In this document: piece after piece, positions 61,906 to 64,000 of the stretch
How the letters are laid out: each line of letters starts with the position of its first letter
Numbering within the stretch: position 1 is the first letter of the stretch
Made by a program: the position numbers and the translations under genes
Assembly (NCBI GenBank): GCA_021324935.1
Contig: JAJPIE010000060.1
Span: forward strand, 1-64,000
DNA length: 64,000 nucleotides
Direction: 5' to 3'
Source of the DNA: Acidobacteriota bacterium
Lineage (GTDB): Bacteria; Acidobacteriota; Terriglobia; Acidiferrales; UBA7541
The notes under the pieces: generated by a model
What the model was told of the DNA's origin: nothing
Seen by the model: the letters and a program-made list of their open reading frames with translations, nothing else
Database searches by the model: none

Positions 61906-63873
61906 ATGGCCATGGGGTCACGGGCAAACCAAAGGACGGCTCGCAGCAAGCTCGTCGATTTGGAGTGGTTGGAATCCAACTTCCCGTGCATGACGGCGTG
62001 TCCCGTCCACACACAAGCCGGACGGTACGTATCGCTGATTGCAGAGGGGCGCTATGAGGATGCCTACCGCTACGCCCGCACCCCCAATCCATTCGCATCC
62101 ATCTGCGGCCGTGTGTGCGGGCACCCTTGCGAGAGTGCGTGCCGTCGCGGGCAATTCGACGCTCCGATTTCCATCCGGGCGCTGAAGCGCTTCGTGACCG
62201 AGCGATTTGGACCGGAGTCCAGAAACCCCATCGACGTTTTCGCCGATCGGCCCCAGGTCAAGCGTCCGGAAAAGGTGGCGGTCATTGGTTCCGGCCCTGC
62301 CGGGATGTCGGCGGCGCACGATTTGGCGCTCCTCGGTTATCCGGTCACCATATTTGAAGCTGCCGCGATCCCCGGCGGGATGATGCATTTGGGGATCCCG
62401 GAATATCGTTTGCCCCGCGACGTTTTGCAGGCCCAGATTCGAGAAATCCTGGAGCTTGGACCGCAACTCAGGCTGAACATGCGGCTTGGCCGGGATTTCA
62501 GTCTCGAAGATTTGCGCCAGCAAGGCTTCAAAGCGGTGCTGATGGCGTTTGGCTTGCACCGCAGCCGCGATCTGAATATTCCTGGAAACGATCTCGACGG
62601 CGTGGTGAAAGGCATTGAGTTTCTTCTGAACGTCAACCTTGGTTACCGTTTCGAAGTCGGAAAACACGTGGTTGTCATTGGGGGTGGCAACGTTGCCATT
62701 GACGTTGCCCGCTCGGCAATGCGCGAGCAGCAAAAACTCCACGGCGACGCCGCTCTGCCCGAAAAGCTCAGTTCCAGTGAGCAATCCGTGGCCATGAAAG
62801 AGTTCATGGACGTGTCTCGCGCGGCTCTGCGCATGGGCGCGCGGCAGGTGCAATTGATCTGCCTGGAATCGCGCCAGGAAATGCCTGCCTCCGAGGAAGA
62901 GATTGAAGAGAGCCTCCTGGAAGGCATTGTCCTTAAACCATCGCTCGGACCAAAACAATTCCTCGGCAAGAACGGAAAGCTCACCGGTCTCGAAGTCATC
63001 CGGTGCATTTCCGTCTTTGACGAAAACAAGCGCTTCAACCCGAAGTTCGCTCCCGGCACGGAAACGGTAATTCCTTGTGACACGGCGATCCTGGCAATCG
63101 GACAAACCTCCGACCTTTCTTTCTTGAAGCCCGAAGATCGCCTGGAGACCACCCGGCAAGGAACGCTGAAAATTAACCCGGACACGTTGATGACGACGGC
63201 GCCGGGCATTTTTGCCGCGGGCGACATCGCCTTCGGCCCGCGACTCATCATCAATGCCGTTGCCGATGGCAAGAAGGCCGCCGAGGAGATCGACAAGTAC
63301 CTCCGAGGCTCCGGCTGGAAGCCCAAAGAAAAATTTGTGCAGATCACCGTGCTGAACCATCACCAGATGGCGGAGCACTACGACGAATACTCGCGCCTGA
63401 CGATTCCGGCGCTGCCGCTGGAACGCCGCACGGGTGTCGCCGAGGTGGAAACAGGTTACACAGAAGCGCAGGCCCGCATGGAAGCCCGCCGTTGCCTGCA
63501 GTGCTGGATTAACACGATTTTCGAAGGAACGGAGGCAAACGGAACCGAATGCATTCTCTGTGGCGGATGCGTTGACGTTTGCCCGGAAAATTGCCTGTCG
63601 CTGGTGCCGCTAAAGAATTTTGTTTTCACCGACGAAGAGAAAGAGCGCCTTAACCGGGAGCGCGAACTGCGTTCCCTCGACCTGCAACACATCGTTCCCG
63701 ATGAGTTAAACCAGGTAGAAGGCTCGGTGATGGTCAAGGACGAGACCATCTGCATCCGTTGCGGTTTGTGCGCCGAACGCTGCCCGGTAAACACCATAAC
63801 CATGGAAGCGTTTGAGGTATTTGAAGAAAGCCCCGGTGTGCAATTTCAGGAGGAGTTGATTCCAAGACCATGA
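61906..63873 (+). CDS. GltD-like FAD/NAD(P) oxidoreductase with extra ferredoxin clusters
   Basis: 655 residues. The N-terminal GltD-type iron-sulfur part holds CMTACPVHTQAGRYVSLIAE and FASICGRVCGHPCESACRRG. The FAD motif is VAVIGSGPAGMSAAHDLALL and the NAD(P)H motif is VVVIGGGNVAIDVARSAMRE. A second FAD region reads TTAPGIFAAGDIAFGPRLII. At the C-terminus two [4Fe-4S] ferredoxin motifs (CILCGGCVDVCPENCLSL, CIRCGLCAERCPVNTITM) are added, unlike plain GltD. No glutamate synthase large subunit is near. The next gene begins in a 4-base overlap and is probably a Rieske protein, so this subunit likely links NAD(P)H to a membrane cytochrome complex. Confidence 0.88.
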   Translation: MAMGSRANQRTARSKLVDLEWLESNFPCMTACPVHTQAGRYVSLIAEGRYEDAYRYARTPNPFASICGRVCGHPCESACRRGQFDAPISIRALKRFVTERFGPESRNPIDVFADRPQVKRPEKVAVIGSGPAGMSAAHDLALLGYPVTIFEAAAIPGGMMHLGIPEYRLPRDVLQAQIREILELGPQLRLNMRLGRDFSLEDLRQQGFKAVLMAFGLHRSRDLNIPGNDLDGVVKGIEFLLNVNLGYRFEVGKHVVVIGGGNVAIDVARSAMREQQKLHGDAALPEKLSSSEQSVAMKEFMDVSRAALRMGARQVQLICLESRQEMPASEEEIEESLLEGIVLKPSLGPKQFLGKNGKLTGLEVIRCISVFDENKRFNPKFAPGTETVIPCDTAILAIGQTSDLSFLKPEDRLETTRQGTLKINPDTLMTTAPGIFAAGDIAFGPRLIINAVADGKKAAEEIDKYLRGSGWKPKEKFVQITVLNHHQMAEHYDEYSRLTIPALPLERRTGVAEVETGYTEAQARMEARRCLQCWINTIFEGTEANGTECILCGGCVDVCPENCLSLVPLKNFVFTDEEKERLNRERELRSLDLQHIVPDELNQVEGSVMVKDETICIRCGLCAERCPVNTITMEAFEVFEESPGVQFQEELIPRP

Positions 63874-64000
63874 GCGACACAATGCAAAACCCGGCGCAGA
63901 AGTCCCCGCGCGGCAAACCGGTTATTTCCCGCCGCGAGTTTCTCAATGAAACGACCCTGGGAGCTTTGGGCATCGCGGGATTGGGCGGAACTGCGCTGCT
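63870..64000 (+). CDS. Probable Rieske iron-sulfur protein, N-terminal part (cut by window edge)
   Basis: Only the first 43 residues are visible: MSDTMQNPAQKSPRGKP, then a twin-arginine-like ISRREFLNETTLGALGIAGL and a hydrophobic helix start. Tat-anchored N-termini like this are typical of Rieske subunits of quinol-cytochrome c/plastocyanin reductases. The ATG overlaps the preceding stop (ATGA), so translation is coupled. The assignment is by N-terminus and context only; other Tat proteins are possible. Confidence 0.5.
   Translation, partial: MSDTMQNPAQKSPRGKPVISRREFLNETTLGALGIAGLGGTAL

Noticed and set aside
61918..63378. 486-codon open frame opposite the GltD-like flavoprotein
   Set aside because: Antisense shadow of a protein with clear cofactor motifs.

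Overview
The window is GC-rich, gene-dense bacterial DNA that I infer comes from an acidobacterium (Acidobacteriota). The inference rests on the style of the proteins: a coiled-coil porin, an ECF sigma/anti-sigma/secreted-protein trio, a PAP2-Wzi fusion, a Tat-exported MmgE/PrpD protein and a GltD-like/Rieske operon. No marker gene proves it. I saw no rRNA, tRNA or CRISPR array.

Bases 1-6.4 kb are a decayed accessory zone. They hold an IS3-type transposase remnant abutting a broken enolase-superfamily gene, an intact Tat-exported MmgE/PrpD protein, a beta-propeller fragment, a large outer-membrane porin and a broken oligopeptide ABC ATPase. Bases 6.4-15.5 kb are centred on lipids and storage: an outer-membrane barrel protein, a wax ester synthase/diacylglycerol acyltransferase next to a class I HMG-CoA reductase, an alpha/beta hydrolase, a six-repeat phasin-like protein, the divergent PHA regulator PhaR with a palindromic operator between them, and a TauE/SafE permease.

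Bases 15.5-35.7 kb are dominated by two-carbon acid metabolism. A permease-glcD-glcE-glcF operon on the minus strand is followed by malate synthase, and further on by hydroxypyruvate/glyoxylate reductase plus glycerate kinase. A second, divergent glcDEF operon ends the block. Between these lie MsrA, a TPR protein, an SDR enzyme lacking the usual Tyr-Lys pair, an ACT protein and an M1 aminopeptidase with HEAT repeats. Bases 35.7-39.6 kb hold a cupin, the ECF sigma factor operon (whose sigma gene seems to lack a standard start codon), an SDR enzyme and a PGPGW membrane protein.

Bases 39.7-58.0 kb are one long minus-strand exopolysaccharide cluster of the Wzx/Wzy type. In transcription order it encodes a degenerate receiver protein, a giant SLBB export protein, a PAP2-Wzi fusion, Wzz, a WbaP-type initiating transferase, flippase, polymerase, two methyltransferases, two glycosyltransferases, and GDP-mannose dehydratase with GDP-fucose synthase. 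A divergent LuxR-type regulator starts across a regulatory gap rich in GTAC motifs.

Bases 59.1-64.0 kb hold what I consider the most interesting system: a monoheme cytochrome c, an outer-membrane protein with one heme motif at its N-terminus followed by a beta-barrel (Cyc2-like architecture), a cupredoxin, a GltD-like flavoprotein with extra ferredoxin clusters, and the start of a probable Rieske protein. Together they resemble a route for moving electrons between the cell surface, a quinol-cytochrome complex and NAD(P)H. The operon runs off the window's right edge.
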